Shown here: one piece after another, positions 36,707 to 49,500 of the stretch
Position numbering within the stretch: position 1 is the stretch's first letter
Layout: each line of letters starts with the position of its first letter
Assembly (NCBI GenBank): GCA_944470555.2
Contig: OX104127.1
Location: forward strand, 152,659,776 to 152,723,775
Length of the DNA: 64,000 nucleotides
Reading direction: 5' to 3'
DNA from: Heterobilharzia americana
Lineage: Eukaryota; Platyhelminthes; Trematoda; Strigeidida; Schistosomatidae
Made by a program: the position numbers and the translations under genes
Notes under the pieces: generated by a model
Told to the model about the DNA's origin: nothing
What the model saw: the letters and a program-made list of their open reading frames with translations, nothing else
Databases searched by the model: none

Positions 36707-38299
36707 ACTTCCCAGCAACCCGTAGCTCCCTAATCACTCTACAGATTACAACCTACTAACCCACAAAACATCCACCTCACCGAAGCTAAAAGCAAGAAAG
36801 CAGAGGGGATTTCCTCGTCCACTGCAGGAGTAAACCGAACAACTGGAACCAAGCCCTAAGAACTAGACGCGAGAGATCAAAAACTACTAGTTTTCTACGC
36901 TCGCACTATCAATATTGGATATTGAATATTGGAGGTCACTTTCGGTTAGCTTCGTTCTTAGGTGAGTAGTTCTCAGGACTCAAAGAACTTGCATGTTTGG
37001 ATGAAAATGACACTTTATACTAACATTTCTAGTCGCTGTCCTAATTGAAGCTATGCATCTAGGAAGGGTTGTAGTCTGGGATGAATTGTGTAGCTTCTGG
37101 TGATTTATCATCTCTAGGTGGTAAATAATAGTTCTCACGTGTTGAATCGAAGTTCGAAGTGTATCTCGGTGCTCAGTGTGTTGGTATGGTCCGCCGTCAC
37201 AATCTGCGTATCGGTTGATAAAGAGACATGAGAAGTGAAGTTAGTTGTCTTAGAATTTGGGGCAGCAATACTGAAAACTAGAGTATCTTAAGTGGAATGA
37301 GGGCTGTATAGTTCTATATTCCACCTATAGAATACCTTTAAAGTTTTATATACTACATTTCTTGCATCCTAGTGTAAGCTGTATTACAAATGCTTAAAGA
37401 TGGTGACTTCGTTTTGCATTTGTGTACCAATGAGAGCTTTGATATACTCTTACATGGTTATAACCCTATAAGGAAAGATAGTTACTACAATCTCAAGGGA
37501 AGGTAGAGTGAAGGGCGTATATTGGGTCTGATGAGCTCAAATAATGGTAGTTTCCATAAGTCCCCACCATCAGATCTGTCATCTCGCGTTGAACTTTTCT
37601 GCATTATCTTAATCCATCACTACTTTATCTGTGCCATGTGCTGTCACTGCTCTCCCCCTTAGCCCCTACTCTCTTTGCTAACCATAGTAATATTGCTTGC
37701 ACTGGTCATGAGGTACCCGATGTTATTCATAGTCTTTGTTGTGCTGTGTCCGCACATCCACAGGCCTCAACCATTCTTAGGCTTCTCACAGATAAGGGTG
37801 GTTTCCATAAGTCCCCACCATCAGATCCGCCATCTTGTGTTGTCAGGCTGTTTTTATATTTAGAATTATCTTGCGACCTGTTGCCGATACTCTTGTAACA
37901 TATACTGTCATAAAGTTTATTTTAAAGAAACTTCTTTCGTAATCGTAATGTTTCTTGCACAAGCCTATGATCACTGCACGTTCGCTGTAGTATTGTAGAG
38001 TGGAGGTATGTGGGTAGTTGGTCTGCAAGATATAACTAGAGCGAGATAAAAGTCAGAAATATGAGTCCTAGCGATGATAGACTAAATTTACTTACTTGGA
38101 GTGAGAAGTAAAAGATTTGTTTTTCATGGTTCAGAATGAATAGGTGTCAAGTTGAGAGATCAGTTAGGTTACGAAGAAATGCAGGTTACATCATGGTAGC
38201 TACAAAGTTCACTGATGCAAATCGTATCACACTCCGCTTCCTGTCTACTCTAGGTCAGTTTTTTTTTATTAGATTTTATCTAAACCTATGCGCTTAGTT
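36707..38299. other. Intergenic sequence with a short direct repeat
   Basis: No gene motif. Two copies of a ~43-bp sequence lie 251 bp apart (37546-37588 and 37797-37839; core TTTCCATAAGTCCCCACCAT), separated by AT- and CT-rich sequence. Short frames at 37638-37898 lie across this duplication and are probably chance. Confidence 0.5.
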
Positions 38300-38682
38300 T
38301 TTGGCATTGTACAGTTTTGACATTGCTGTTAGTCTCCCTCGAGTCTAAGTACCAGTAGCATCATTGTACATGGTATTGCCGTTTGTGATTTGGCCGTCAA
38401 CGAATTGGTGAGAATCGTTAAATAGGAGGAATTCACTAAGTAATCTTTGAAACTGACCCAGAGATCAACATGCTAGTATAGGAGCAGAAAGCTTGTTCCA
38501 CAGCAAACTGTATTGCGTTATAAAAAAAACCTACTTATTTGTTGGAATGGTGTGTTCACTATTAGTTAGACTATATGCCGGTGTTGATTTAAGAGTGATA
38601 GCACAGTTCGTTTTAGGTTTTCAAAATAAAAGACAAAAAAGCAAGGTTAGGTTGAGCTTCAGGCGTCTCAGCCAGAGTGATT

Positions 38683-40178
38683 CTAGTTTTTGCACCCTAC
38701 TTCGTAAGGAAGTCCTGTGCAATACTCTAATATTGGGTGGACCATAACTTCGTATAGTACAAGTTTTCCCTCAGGTGTATGTTTCTGTAGAAGACCTGTG
38801 AGTCTTCTGCCTTTGGAAACTATTGAATCCACATACTCCCTAAAAGTCAAACTCCTGTAGTAAGTGATTCCGGGGTGTTTTACAGTGTTGTGTATCTGCA
38901 GTGTGGTGTCACCCAAATGTAGTGTTACATCTGGGTGGGATTTATTGAAATGGAGGATGCCACCTTTATTTGGATTTAAAGGCAGCTGCCTGGTTACGCT
39001 CCATGTGAATATTCTCTTCAGATCTCGTATTTAAGAGAAACCTTGTGCTAGTGCTGCAGGAGAAAAGCTGTAGACTATCTTCAAGTCATCTGCTAAAAGG
39101 TAAGGTTTGCCTTTTCGGATAACGCTGCAGATATCGTCTACATAGATTAGGAAAGGTAACGGTCCTAGCACGCTACCCTGGACGACACCACTTTGTATAG
39201 GTCTAGGGAAGAAGTAGCAATTACTGAATTTTACTACTTGGAAGAGACCCTCTAAAGATGTTCTAAGCCAGGACAGTAACGGGTCTTGAAAACCGTATGA
39301 TTACAACTTAGTAACCATGCCCTTGTGAGGCACCTTACCAAGTGCTTGCTTGAAGTTTAAGAAAAGAGTAGTTACAAATGGACGTTGGTCACGCTTGCTT
39401 GTAACAGCGTCTAGATAGTCAAGATAGCTGGTAGCGTATGACCGGCCTTTCAAGAGTCCATGTTGTGCTGGTGAGAGTAATTGGTTTGTCGTCATGTAGT
39501 CGACAACTTTCACAATCACTTTTTCCATAGTCCTCGATACTACTGACGTGATGTTTATAGGTCGGTAGTTTTCTATATTAGATGTTGGTCCACATTTATG
39601 CTTGGGATTTATGTATGATAGTTTCCAGTTCTCAGGGTAGTTGCCACTGAAGAGGGACATATCAAAGAGCTTAAAAAGAATCAGCGGTATATCTTCGCCA
39701 CCTCTTTTTAGCAAGATGGTTGGAATTCCATCAGGTCCAGCACTGTATGAAGTTCGAAGTGATGCTATAGTTAGAGAAATGTTTTGTTCGGTGAAGAGCA
39801 CAGTTGTTATGGAGTGAGTTGGTGTTGACGGCTTACCAGTGACTTTGTTTTGTCCTCGTGTGTAAAGCAGCTAGCAAATTGACCACTGAACAGCTCGCAG
39901 ATTTGTAGTGGGCAGTCGTTGAGGTTCCCGTTGTCTATGGGTCAACTAGGAGCACTATTTCTGGAGCTGCTTGTCCGGGTTTTTATCAGTCTCACTAGTG
40001 CTTCTGTACTACTAGTTTTACTACATTGAATGAGTTCTTGTTTAACGGCTTCTAGTACCCTTTTTACCTTAAATGTGTCATACGTGTTTTTGAGCGTGAC
40101 AAGCGATGAAAAGTAATTTGACTTACTCTCTGGCATGGTTACGCATGCGGTTGCGTACTTCCGTAGGTATAAAGTCAA
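38683..40178 (-). pseudogene. Reverse transcriptase of CR1-like element A, broken
   Basis: Minus-strand linker (40178-39942; VTLKNTYDTFKVKRVLEAV), followed by RT fingers and palm (39801-39301; SAGPDGIPTILLKRGGEDIP, then NYRPINITSVVSRTMEKV, then AQHGLLKGRSYATSYLDYL). The second palm block holds GSVLGPLPFL and the catalytic ADD (39195-39090). The AFD box is altered to QALGKV near 39335, so the first catalytic Asp is lost. The frame changes at least twice. The final frame (38916-38683) is the thumb/connection region. Same family as 49560-49960 (plus) and 29295-30710 (minus). Confidence 0.82.
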
Positions 40179-40321
40179 CTCTCTTGTTCCAATCTAGGCA
40201 ACGTAGAAACAATTGTAGTTCATCCCACTTAGCACACCTGTAGTTTCTAGTTTGAACTGTTCGTGTCTTTTGGGCTAATTTTGTGCTGGCTATGTTGAAA
40301 TATCCCTATACTATTTTGTGA

Positions 40322-41565
40322 AGCGTTTCGCGAAGCGTTGCAATTTGGTCTGCACATGATTTGTCAGGAAGTACAAATCATGTGCAGACCAAATTGCAAC
40401 GCTTCGCATCATCATAGAACAGAGCATAGAATGGCAATCAGCTCTCTACCTCAACTTCATCGACTTTGAGAAGGCCTTTGACAGCGTCGACCGAGAAGTA
40501 ATTTGGAAACTGCTTCAACACTACGGAATACCGCAAACCTTTATCCACCTCATTCAACAACTATATGAAGATGCCACATGCCAAGTAATTCACAATGGGA
40601 AGCTCAGTGATGATTTTGAAGTGAAGACAGGAGTGAAACAAGGTTGCCTACTATCCCCCATGATATTCCTGATTGTGGTCGACTGGACTGGATCATGCAG
40701 CAAACAGTGGGGAGCGAGAAGAGGGGGATACACTGGACTGAGGAAAAGAACCTAGAAGACTTGGATTTCGCCGAAGACTTGTGCCTGATGTCACATAAAC
40801 TTGAAGATCTACAGGCAAAAACTAACAAGTTGATAGAAGAGGCAGCGAAGACGGGACTTCAAGTGAATATAGGGAAGACAGAGGTGATGAAGATACCGCA
40901 CCACCACCAAAAACAACAAACTCCAATCACCATAAACGGGAGAAAGTTAATGGAAGTAACCTCCTTCACCTATCTAGGAAGCACTGTTTCAACTACAGGC
41001 GGGACGGACGAGGACGTCAAAGTCAGAATCGGAAAAGTAAGATAGGCGTTCATTAGCCTGAAACTAGTGTGGAGATCTTCTGCACTCGGCATTCGGAACA
41101 AGATACGGATCTTCAACACCAACGTCAAGTCATTGCTTCTGTATGGCTCAGAGACTTGGCGCGTCACGAAAGGGATTTCCAATAAACTACAGACATTCAT
41201 CAACAACTGCTTACGCTCGCTACTGAAGATCAGATGGCCAGAAAGAATAAGCAACAAGGAGCTCTGGGAACGAACCAACCAAGAACCTATCACGCAACAA
41301 ATATGCAGGAGGAAGTGGAGATGGATTGGGCATGCACTGAGAAGGCCGACTGAGGACATCACGCGTCAGGCCAGGCCCTCGAGTGGAATCCCCATGGGAA
41401 GCGACGAGTTGGACGTCCGAGGAGAGGGTGACATGGAGGAGGTCGTGCGAGGAAGAAATGAGAGCTTCTGGGCTGTCGTGGAACCAGGTTCAAAAGATCT
41501 CAGAGAACAGAGGTCACTGGAGACGTGCTACTGAAGCCCTATGTTCCATTAGGAACCCAAGGGAC

Positions 41566-41604
<39 letters not shown>
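40322..41604 (+). mobile_element. RTE-like non-LTR element, 5'-truncated with 5' inversion, inside element A
   Basis: Coding for an RTE reverse transcriptase starts at about 40373 and runs to the stop near 41534. Visible: DQIATLRIIIEQ, FIDFEKAFDSVDREVIW (about 40450), GVKQGCLLSPMIF (about 40632), LDFAEDLCLM (about 40763; the catalytic ADD has become AED), FTYLGSTVSTTGG, YGSETWRV and the C-terminal WRWIGHALRRP. The frame breaks near 40680 and 41045. The 3' end is a (TAA)n tail (41566-41604), typical of the clade. A 10-bp target duplication TATTTTGTGA flanks it (40312-40321 and 41605-41614). The first ~43 bp are an inverted copy of the element's own 5' end. Confidence 0.9.
40330..40407. repeat. 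Perfect 35-bp inverted repeat, 8-nt loop, at the RTE 5' end
   Basis: Arms 40330-40364 and 40373-40407 are exact reverse complements with an 8-nt spacer. The right arm is RTE coding sequence (DQIATLR region). The left arm is the same sequence turned round, immediately inside the target duplication. Twin priming during target-primed reverse transcription explains this. Confidence 0.95.

Positions 41605-41606
<2 letters not shown>
41566..41606 (+). repeat. (TAA)n microsatellite, tail of the RTE element
   Basis: About 13 TAA units directly after the RTE 3' end. Merges with the 3' target duplication. Confidence 0.95.
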
Positions 41607-41614
41607 TTTTGTGA

Positions 41615-42688
41615 TCACTACCTGGGAATTGTGTACCTACTTGGAGTTTTGTGGGTGTGGTTCCGTTTGTGAAGACTAGGTCCAGGACACTTGTACCTGG
41701 TAGGGTGTTCCACATGTTACCAATCCTCTGTTTCAAGAATTTATCAAAGCGCTTTGGATAGCTGATTGGTCGCCGCGTTATATCTGGCATGTTAAAGTCA
41801 CCACATATAATTTTCGCTGTGGTAGTGATCCCACACTAGCGAACACGCTTGTTAGCTTCTCGTTGTATTCGACTGAGGAGCAAGGGGGTCGGTAAATGCA
41901 TCCTATTAGGAGAGATGTGGAGTAAGTTTGGCGATAACCCATACTGAGTCGTGAATCTCGTTTAGCTCAGACGTTGAGCACTGCGTGGCAGTGATGTCAG
42001 ACTTCATATAGATAATGCACCCTCCTTTACTGTGTACTCTGTCCCTCCTGAACAAGAAATATTTGTCGATGGAGATCTCTGTGTCACAAATATCTGAGGT
42101 ACACCATGTTTCTGTAACCATTATCACGGACGGGTCACAAATCAGAGATAGCAGTATAATCTCTTTCATTTTGCTGCGTACAGAGTGGGCGTTAATCAGG
42201 CAAAACGAGAGCGAGTTAAGAAAACAAAAGTGTTTGGATATATTTCGAAAAAAGTCAGCACTTCTGTACATTCCTTGTGGGTCTTTTGCGTACATCGTGC
42301 TAGCGATGTCATAACCTTTTGTACAGGGCGACGATTCGGTACTGTTTACCTCGGAAGGAGCGAGGTATTCACTACATTGTGATTGGTATCGAGACTGTTG
42401 GTCAAGGTGGAGAGCAGATGATCCGACAGCATCCGAATCACTTGCATTACTGGTGGCGTTGCAGCCATAGGCTGTCGGAAAAAACCCTGTCCCTAGGGTG
42501 TAACGGGGACTGATAGATTTCATGGCATGCCTGTCTGCTGTATACATTATGGTCATAGCCAACTTCATATTCACTAAGTTTCTCCCTAGGGGATCTATTG
42601 CAAGTTTGTCCTTGAGTGGCATATGACCCACGTCTTGTGGCATATGGGTGAGGCGGAGTGCATAGTCTGTGACTACCATTCGGCTCAC
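41615..42688 (-). pseudogene. ORF1 end and endonuclease of CR1-like element A
   Basis: A 260-codon minus-strand frame (42688-41906) first reads Ser/Asp-rich ORF1-like sequence. The endonuclease start follows (FCLINAHSVRSKMKEI near 42215, then DPSVIMVTETWCTSDI, then FLFRRDRVHSKGGCIIYMKS). Its C-terminal part lies at 41790-41620: MPDITRRPISYPKRF, then LDLVFTNGTTPTKLQVG, then FPGSDHKI with the catalytic Asp-His. The Asn of LINAHS and Glu of VTETW are the metal-site residues of APE endonucleases and are retained. ORF1-like and endonuclease parts read in one frame without a stop at the join, unlike the usual two-ORF arrangement. Confidence 0.8.
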
Positions 42689-43279
42689 TATCCAATAACT
42701 GTGATCGTTGAGGGGTCTGGCCGTGGTATGTCTGTTAGTGATCGCTGAAATCTTAAGAAATATGGATCACCTGGACAGTAGTTATTTGGTTTCATCATAG
42801 GATGGACTGGGAAATAACGTTTGGCGTTTTTCTTAGTGTGGCATTGCGAGGGTCCCATGGTGTTTTGGTTATTCTTATTGCTTTTTCGTCTGTTGGCTTG
42901 GCTACTTAATTGACTTTTCGGCAATTCAATTAACCTGGGTGGGTCCATGGTAGGGTTTGTATAAGTGTTTAATGCTAGCTCTACTCTTTGTCATCTGCCC
43001 ATTTGATGCGCACAAGTTATGCGCTGGCTGATGTGGGAGTAGATGTCACTGTTTACTCGCTAGGCTTCGGACGGTTCTATGGTGACAGGGTGCTTGTGGC
43101 TGGTGCTTGGTATGTTTATAGGCTGAGTAACCCCTCGTGACGACATAGTAATATCTCCAGTATTTTGTTGGATCGATGGCGTAGCATATAGCTTGGTGGT
43201 GATTTGTGGGACGGGGTGAGACGGGGACTGACTTTCCACCTCTGTAGGCAGTAAGTGTTATGTTTTCGAACGCTAATGG

Positions 43280-43308
43280 TTATATATATATATATATATA
43301 TATATATT
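43280..43308. repeat. (TA)n microsatellite
   Basis: About 14 TA units, lying inside CR1-like element A between ORF1 pieces. Confidence 0.95.
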
Positions 43309-43732
43309 CCGGAACGAATATAATATGCGCGCTTAGCTGACAGCTAACTTGGTACGCAAAGGACACTAACTGCAACCCCGGGACGAATAGAGAGAAAACC
43401 GAAGCTGGCAGATGGGAGAGTGTATTACGCCGAGAATATAATGATCAATCCAAAACACGTGAATAAGTATACACATGAAACGTGACCTTGTCCTCAATTT
43501 GAGGCATTTGCATAGTAAGAGTAAAGATTAACCAATTAGCGATTTACATTAAAATGGGGCAGAAAATAAACTATTAATCATACCGTAAAAATGTTGTGGG
43601 AATGACACGTTAAAATGTTCAGATCAATAACAATGTTTTATACAAAACTGAGGCATCACAGCAGTAAGGTCGTTTTTGAGAGATCGTGTGCCTGTTTTTG
43701 AGTGTAGTTTATCGATTTGCCCAAGCTTATCG

Positions 43733-44089
43733 TCATGTCATCGGCTCTACTACGTCTGTGTGTGAGTGGCTATTTTGGGGGCTTTTGTGTTCCTCATTCC
43801 ATTGTTTTGGTACAGTAACCAGTTCACTAACAGATTGTGTTGCTGTTGTGGATGCCACGGCCGGACTAGAGTTTGCAACCTTTGGTATTTTTATGCGATT
43901 ACGTCTTTGACAAGGTGTTAAGTCTTGTGAAAGTGTGACACTTTTACATGGTGTGGATACACTGATAAGTTGATTGGATGATAGGAAGTGTCTGGCGTGG
44001 TAAGAGCTATTATATTTGAACAACAAGGGGCAGGTATATTTCCCCAACTTCTTGCGGAGACGGATAACTTGGCATTCTGCAGGAGACAT
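43733..44089 (-). pseudogene. ORF1 N-terminal piece of CR1-like element A
   Basis: 118 codons on the minus strand. QVIRLRKKLGKYTCPLLF and YHARHFLSSNQLI align with a decayed plus-strand piece at about 46970-47060 (RTGKYRCPILLQ and DARHFCGS). LTPCQRRNRIKIPKV also resembles LTPHQRRKKGLKK in element B. ORF1 proteins of this clade are thought to bind RNA or nucleic acid; no zinc finger is seen here. Confidence 0.6.
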
Positions 44090-44099
44090 ATTACAAGCC

Positions 44100-44949
44100 T
44101 GATCAGTTCATGGTCGCGTATATTGTATACTAGTACATTATATTAGAACATAATTCTTTTATTAACCTTTGTAGCTACGAAATCTAGCACGTTTTCTGAT
44201 TTTAATAGGGTTTCAGTACTGGTTTCTAGATTAGACTAACAAAGATGCAGCAGTGGCATGATGACTTCAAGCTTAGCGTTCATGTCCTACAGTGACTTCG
44301 GCAAGGTTATCAAATCGACCTTATTTTTACGCAGTGTTATATAGCTCCGGTATCAAATCGAGTACCTTAACTTCGGGCCCTCTTCTAGGGCTTGATATCG
44401 AACCAGTTAACGAACGTACTCTTTTAGTTGAGACACTAGGATTAAGTTTACGTGTATGCGCAGCACATATACGTTTGTTGGGTTGGACCACGGTAAAGCA
44501 GTAGTAGTTACTCGTTTATTGGGTTCGTTAATATCGAAAAACAAGTTACAGAAGGCTTAGCAACGACTCATGTAACAAATATGATAGTTACTATCAAATG
44601 TTTCTTTACATTTTAGGTTAAGTATATTTCAAAACTATTATGTCCCGAAGTTAACAACGTTAGTTCGTGACTAAATATGGTGAAACAGACGAATAACTTC
44701 TCTTTAAGTTAGTCCTCGTTTTGATTCGTTTGTTTTCTCAGCAGTAATTTCATGTGTCCTGCTGTGTATACTCAAACGGGTGTCTCTTGAAGGTGGTATT
44801 CTTTAACGTTCCGGAAGAGAGGTATGATCCTCAGGAGGTTGAGTTTCTGAGAAAAAGAAGCAATATGTGCTCCGAATTTTCCTTCTGTACAGACAGGGGA
44901 TCTACTAAGCTGCACAGAGTAGCGATATAAAATACCACGATATGCAGGA
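44100..44949. other. AT-rich spacer between retroelements, nothing recognised
   Basis: Short frames only (44292-44504). No LTR, tRNA or promoter motif that I can support. Confidence 0.5.
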
Positions 44950-46240
44950 GCAATGTAACGTCTAATTCGTTTGAAGGATTGTGTCCCTCAACAGATCCCA
45001 TCTGGAATCCTCATCCAACAGGTCATCGCAATTTAAGCAAGTGGAACCTCCTAGATCTTGCCGGACCTTTTTAAAATCAGTTCCTTTATGATTCCTGACC
45101 AGTTGCCGATTGAGAGCATGTGACTTAGATACAGAAATGTTGAAGGAAACAACTGCATGGTCACTCAATCCAGGAAGACTAAGAACATTTAAGTTGGTTG
45201 CTGCAATGAACTGATTTGTAAAAATAAAATCTGGTCGGGGTGCCTTACCGTCAAACCCCAACGAGTATACTGAGATACACGTTCAGTCAAGGAGTTTTCC
45301 AGTAATCCGTAGTCGGCTTTTCAATTCCTGAAAATTTGCCGAAGCAGCAGATGGACTTTCAGTGACAAAGAGTTGATGTAAGTTGAAATTTCCCATAACG
45401 AGGACCTGTGGAAAGCTAAGTTCCAGAGCTCCTCGAATGGATTGTATCTACATGTTATTTAACGTGGCAGTGGCTCTAGGACGGTGGTATAAGACTCCAA
45501 CCAAATGAGGGCCCCTACAGCACTTAATCCCACACCAAAGTATATCTTTAGTGCTAAGTCTATGGGAACAGACCTCATGGGCTTTCTAGAAAGGGCAGAT
45601 GTGAAAAGCAACGCTGCTTTCTGAACTCTTGCATCTATTCTTTCGGATTAAATTGGGCTGTCCTCGATGAATTTCCTCATTTATGTTTTCTGTGGGGTGT
45701 GTTTCACGGAAAGCCATTATGCTAGGACTATCCTCATCAACTAATAGCTTCAACTCTGGTATCTTAGTGCGCAGGCCTAACATGTTGCCATAGGTGCAGC
45801 GAATGAGATTATGAATAACGGAAGTTCCAGAAACAGTTTGAGTCAAGAATATGTTACCAGCCTTAGAGTGCCGGCATTGACGAGCTGCTTAACGATAAGG
45901 AAGCGGAACCAAAAGCTAGCACATCCATCCATCTGCTTGATTGAGAGGTATTACAGGATTCTCAAATCCGAGACAAGGTCGATCAAAACCCTTGATCATC
46001 GCCCAGGCATTCGACCATTAGGTGTAGGCTGGCCAACGGCAAGTGCCTGAATCGCCTATTAATCTACCTTTACTCCTTGGGTTTGAACTCGCTTATCTGA
46101 ATATCTCCAGGGAACGCATCTGATTTATTATACCAGGATTCCAGAGTAGCTCTGACCATGTCCGGTGAATCAAGGGTTACATGGAGCAACCTCGGAGCAC
46201 GTTACGTCCTATGTGTTTTCCTCATGCTTCTCCAATCTGG
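44950..46240 (-). mobile_element. CR1-like element B (copy 2), endonuclease region
   Basis: Minus-strand frames 45846-45586 (GNMLGLRTKIPELKLLVDED, then SIMAFRET, the endonuclease N-terminal part) and 45261-44962 (MGFDGKAPRPDFIFTNQF, GLSDHAVVSFNI, then GTDFKKVRQDLGGSTC). The latter aligns with 32626-33183; here the catalytic S-D-H is intact, whereas copy 1 has S-D-Y. ORF1-like remnants continue to about 46240. The reverse transcriptase is missing; homology ends near 44950. Confidence 0.78.
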
Positions 46241-46569
46241 CCAGGATCTAGTTACAATTTGCAATTTTTGCCTGTAAATTGAAGCATCTACATACTTACG
46301 TTATCTGCTAACTGTTGCTGTCATCTCCGCAACTACTGTTGGCTTATCTCAGTTGTTTTCATCTTCACATGAATTCTGGAACAATAGGCTAAACTCTAGT
46401 GCATTTCGCTATTTAACGTGGAGTTGTAGCATTTCGCTGCTTCGTATACCATTTTACTCCCGAAGCTGAGGTTGGAAGACAACTGATAACTTTAATCTGT
46501 GTTGCAGCTAGGTTTCTAACCTTGCTATTTTATTGTCAGACAACAAGTTTTTATTGTTGTTTGATGCCT

Positions 46570-49500
46570 TTACCTTGTAACCTTAACATGGGTAACGTTA
46601 TCGATGCAATAAATAAGCCAATCCACAAAGCTGAGACCGAAAGTTTTGAATCCGTCACTAGGGTCTGACAACGGTCCCTCCGTCGATCTGTCAAGCGTCA
46701 TTGCTGACGTATATAGTGATGTTATCGCGAAGAAGCGTAGTATCTTGGACCATAGTAATGCAACTGCTGATCTGCAACGTAAACTAGATTGTCTCACATC
46801 TCGGATTTACAGACTTATTTGTGGATAGTCTCATCAAGTGTGAAACATTAGTGAACTTTATGCCCACTGAAGCCAGCACAGCACAATGTCCCTGATAGCT
46901 TTTCATTGAAACGTTAAAAATGATCTCCAAGCCTGTGGTTTGCATGAATCTGTTTGCACAGTCCGGTGTCTTGGTAAGAGGACTGGTAAATACCGTTGTC
47001 CAATATTGCTCCAGTTGAGCTCACCCCTTGATGCAAGACACTTCTGTGGTTCACAGAAACCTGTAAGACTTAAAATTATGTGAGAATAATAGGGTACTTC
47101 CAGATCTTACCCCCTGTCAACAACGCTCAAGTGGTCCGAAACCTTATGAAGTCCCTCTGGAAACTTCATCCGAAACAACAGTCACCCGAGGCATGTTGGC
47201 ACCTGGGAGTCAACTTATCGCACCAGACAACATTGTAGGCGTAGATCAAAAAAGGCTGACGGAGAATAATGTTCCAAGCACATCAGTTGCTACCGTCTCA
47301 CCTACCAACATGGTAGTAACCACTAAAGGTGAAATCTCCCTTGGTTATACAGATTTATTCGCAGATGGTGTTGATATGGACGGTAACGGTGATGATACAT
47401 TCAATATGCATTTGATCCCGCTGAATTTGCCAACGAAACCTGCATCTCCCAGATGCAATTACGCTGATAATCCTTTACCCCCCTCAAGCCTCTCTCATAC
47501 GACAATGACCTGCAGGTGTATTGACAATGCACAGTCTCAAAGTGCCATGTTTTGGAGATCTAAACCTAAAACTCCTAGTTCGGGTTTACCACCAAGGTCC
47601 ATGGTACAGAAACGACTTAGTCATCCTCAAAATAATTACTTTCAGTTTGTTAAACCTAGTGGTTATAACACCATTCAAAGTGATCCCGTTTCCCTACGCA
47701 GAAACATTCACGACGTCTATCTGTACGACACCAGGCACTACGGCACCTTCATTAACTAACAGAAAGGTAGGATTCATACATCAAAGTGGTAAAAAGCAGG
47801 GATACATGCGTAAAAATGTTCATAACACAAACGCCTCCGATAGTCAAGAGAACAAGGGCTACAGGAGAAACAACAGGCTTTTCTCCTCACAACCATCTAC
47901 ACAATATTCAGCTCCAATGTATCTTCACCCTAGTACAATGATATTACCCCCTAAGTGGAAGCCCGCTGTTCAGATAAAGCTTGTGATACTGGTTCCCCAA
48001 CATAATGCACCCTACCCTTTCCCATGCAAAAGTGGAACCGCGGATTTACATGGCTCATTTCCATAGACATGCATACCCCGGGCTCATACTGAAAATCCAA
48101 ATTTTCATGGACTGCCAATTTAATAGCGCTTTTTGCTGTTCAAATAATGACGCTTTCGAGCAGGCTGCTTTCAGCCGTAACTCACAACCACGGTAGTGGA
48201 AGTGGAGATGTTATGCCAACCTGTCATCTATCCGGCTCACATACAATAGGTCAACACCTGACATAATAAAGGATAATGTAAGTAGCAACCCAGGAATATC
48301 AAGTTCCTTCAGTATGTCCCCGAAATTAAATTCTACCCCATGTTTCTAACCACTACGCTTCAATCTAACTTACCAAAACAAGCTTTTCGAAAACAGGTTT
48401 AAGTACTACTGCTTATCCGATTCTTTTACCTGCCTGATTAACACCCGTTCCATACGCAAGAAAATGAGTGTGATCACTGTGTTGTCGATTGTGTTTAATC
48501 CCTGCCCAATATTTACCACTGCAGCTTGGTGTACATCAGTAACTTCTGACAGTGATGCCTCTGTCGAAAATTATACTTCGTTTAGAGGAGAGAGATATAA
48601 CGGTGGAGGTGATGGTTACATCATTCATATCAGGTCAGACGTTGCTGCGACAAATTGCGGTGCTCCAGAGCTCAATTTGTTCAGTGACTCAGTGTGGGTT
48701 TTGGCGAAGTTTCCAAATGCTGTGACTCCTCCTAGGGTGCATCTACCGCCCCCTTTGCTCTACTGTAGAATAATGATGACAGATTCGCAGAAGTGTTTAC
48801 TCATGTAACAACACTACCCTACTGCATGAAACTTATATGTGAAGACTAGTGTACGTGACATCAAGTGGCAGGCACCTGCTTCCCCTAGGCGGTTTGATAA
48901 GTTTATTAGTGTGTGGAGGGTGGCGCCAGCATGTAAAGCAACCAACTAGACACCATAGCATACTTGACCCCGTTTTCACCGATCGATTACCGCCTTTTAC
49001 TCTTCGTGTCGGTCCAGAATTTCCAGACAGAGATCACAGAGTAGTGTTTGGGGACTTCCAACTGTCTCCTAGTGCTACGCCAGCTCCTAGATCAAAATCA
49101 ACCGTAATCAGACGATATAAAAATGCTATCTGGGAAGAGGTGCAGTATATGTTGCGATGCTTGAACTGGGGTTCTTATTTCACCATTAGCTCAAACCATG
49201 AGAAAGTGATATCTTCTATAGCTTCACTAATGCAACTCGCGATCATATTGCTCCGGTGGTACCAGTAGAAATTAGAAATCCGAAAGTGAATTTCATCCCA
49301 GAAAATGTACGTATCAGTATGCACGAACATGTCAGAAATTTCTATCGGTCTAGTGACTTTTTATCCCTTGTCTCGTTAAAAATTGCTCATGAAAACTCCA
49401 AGTCAGATAGGTTAGGGAAAGCAATCAAACAAGAAAGTGGCTGCAACGTCCAAGCCTTGATGAGAATTCTAAGATCGCGTGCAAGCTTATTTGGAGTTAT

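Larger units (their letters stand above)
38300..44089 (-). mobile_element. CR1-like retrotransposon A (copy 1), interrupted by an RTE insertion
   Basis: The fullest non-LTR copy here. Along the minus strand: ORF1 pieces (44089-43733, with RLRKKLGKYTCPLLF; 42948-42447), a (TA)n tract between them, endonuclease (42190-41615), then after the RTE insertion (40322-41604) the linker and reverse transcriptase (40311-38683). RT motifs seen: YRPINITSVVSRTMEKV near 39560, SGVVQGSVLGPLPFLIY near 39190-39140, and the catalytic ADDLKI at about 39100. The tail with LTFREYVDSIVSKG is at 38845. Stops and frameshifts make it inactive. Removing the RTE and one target duplication brings endonuclease and linker sequence together in frame, apart from one stop, which confirms the nesting. 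Confidence 0.85.

Noticed and set aside
37520..37560. CTGATGAG on the plus strand (hammerhead-like)
   Set aside because: No GAAA box or stem II follows.
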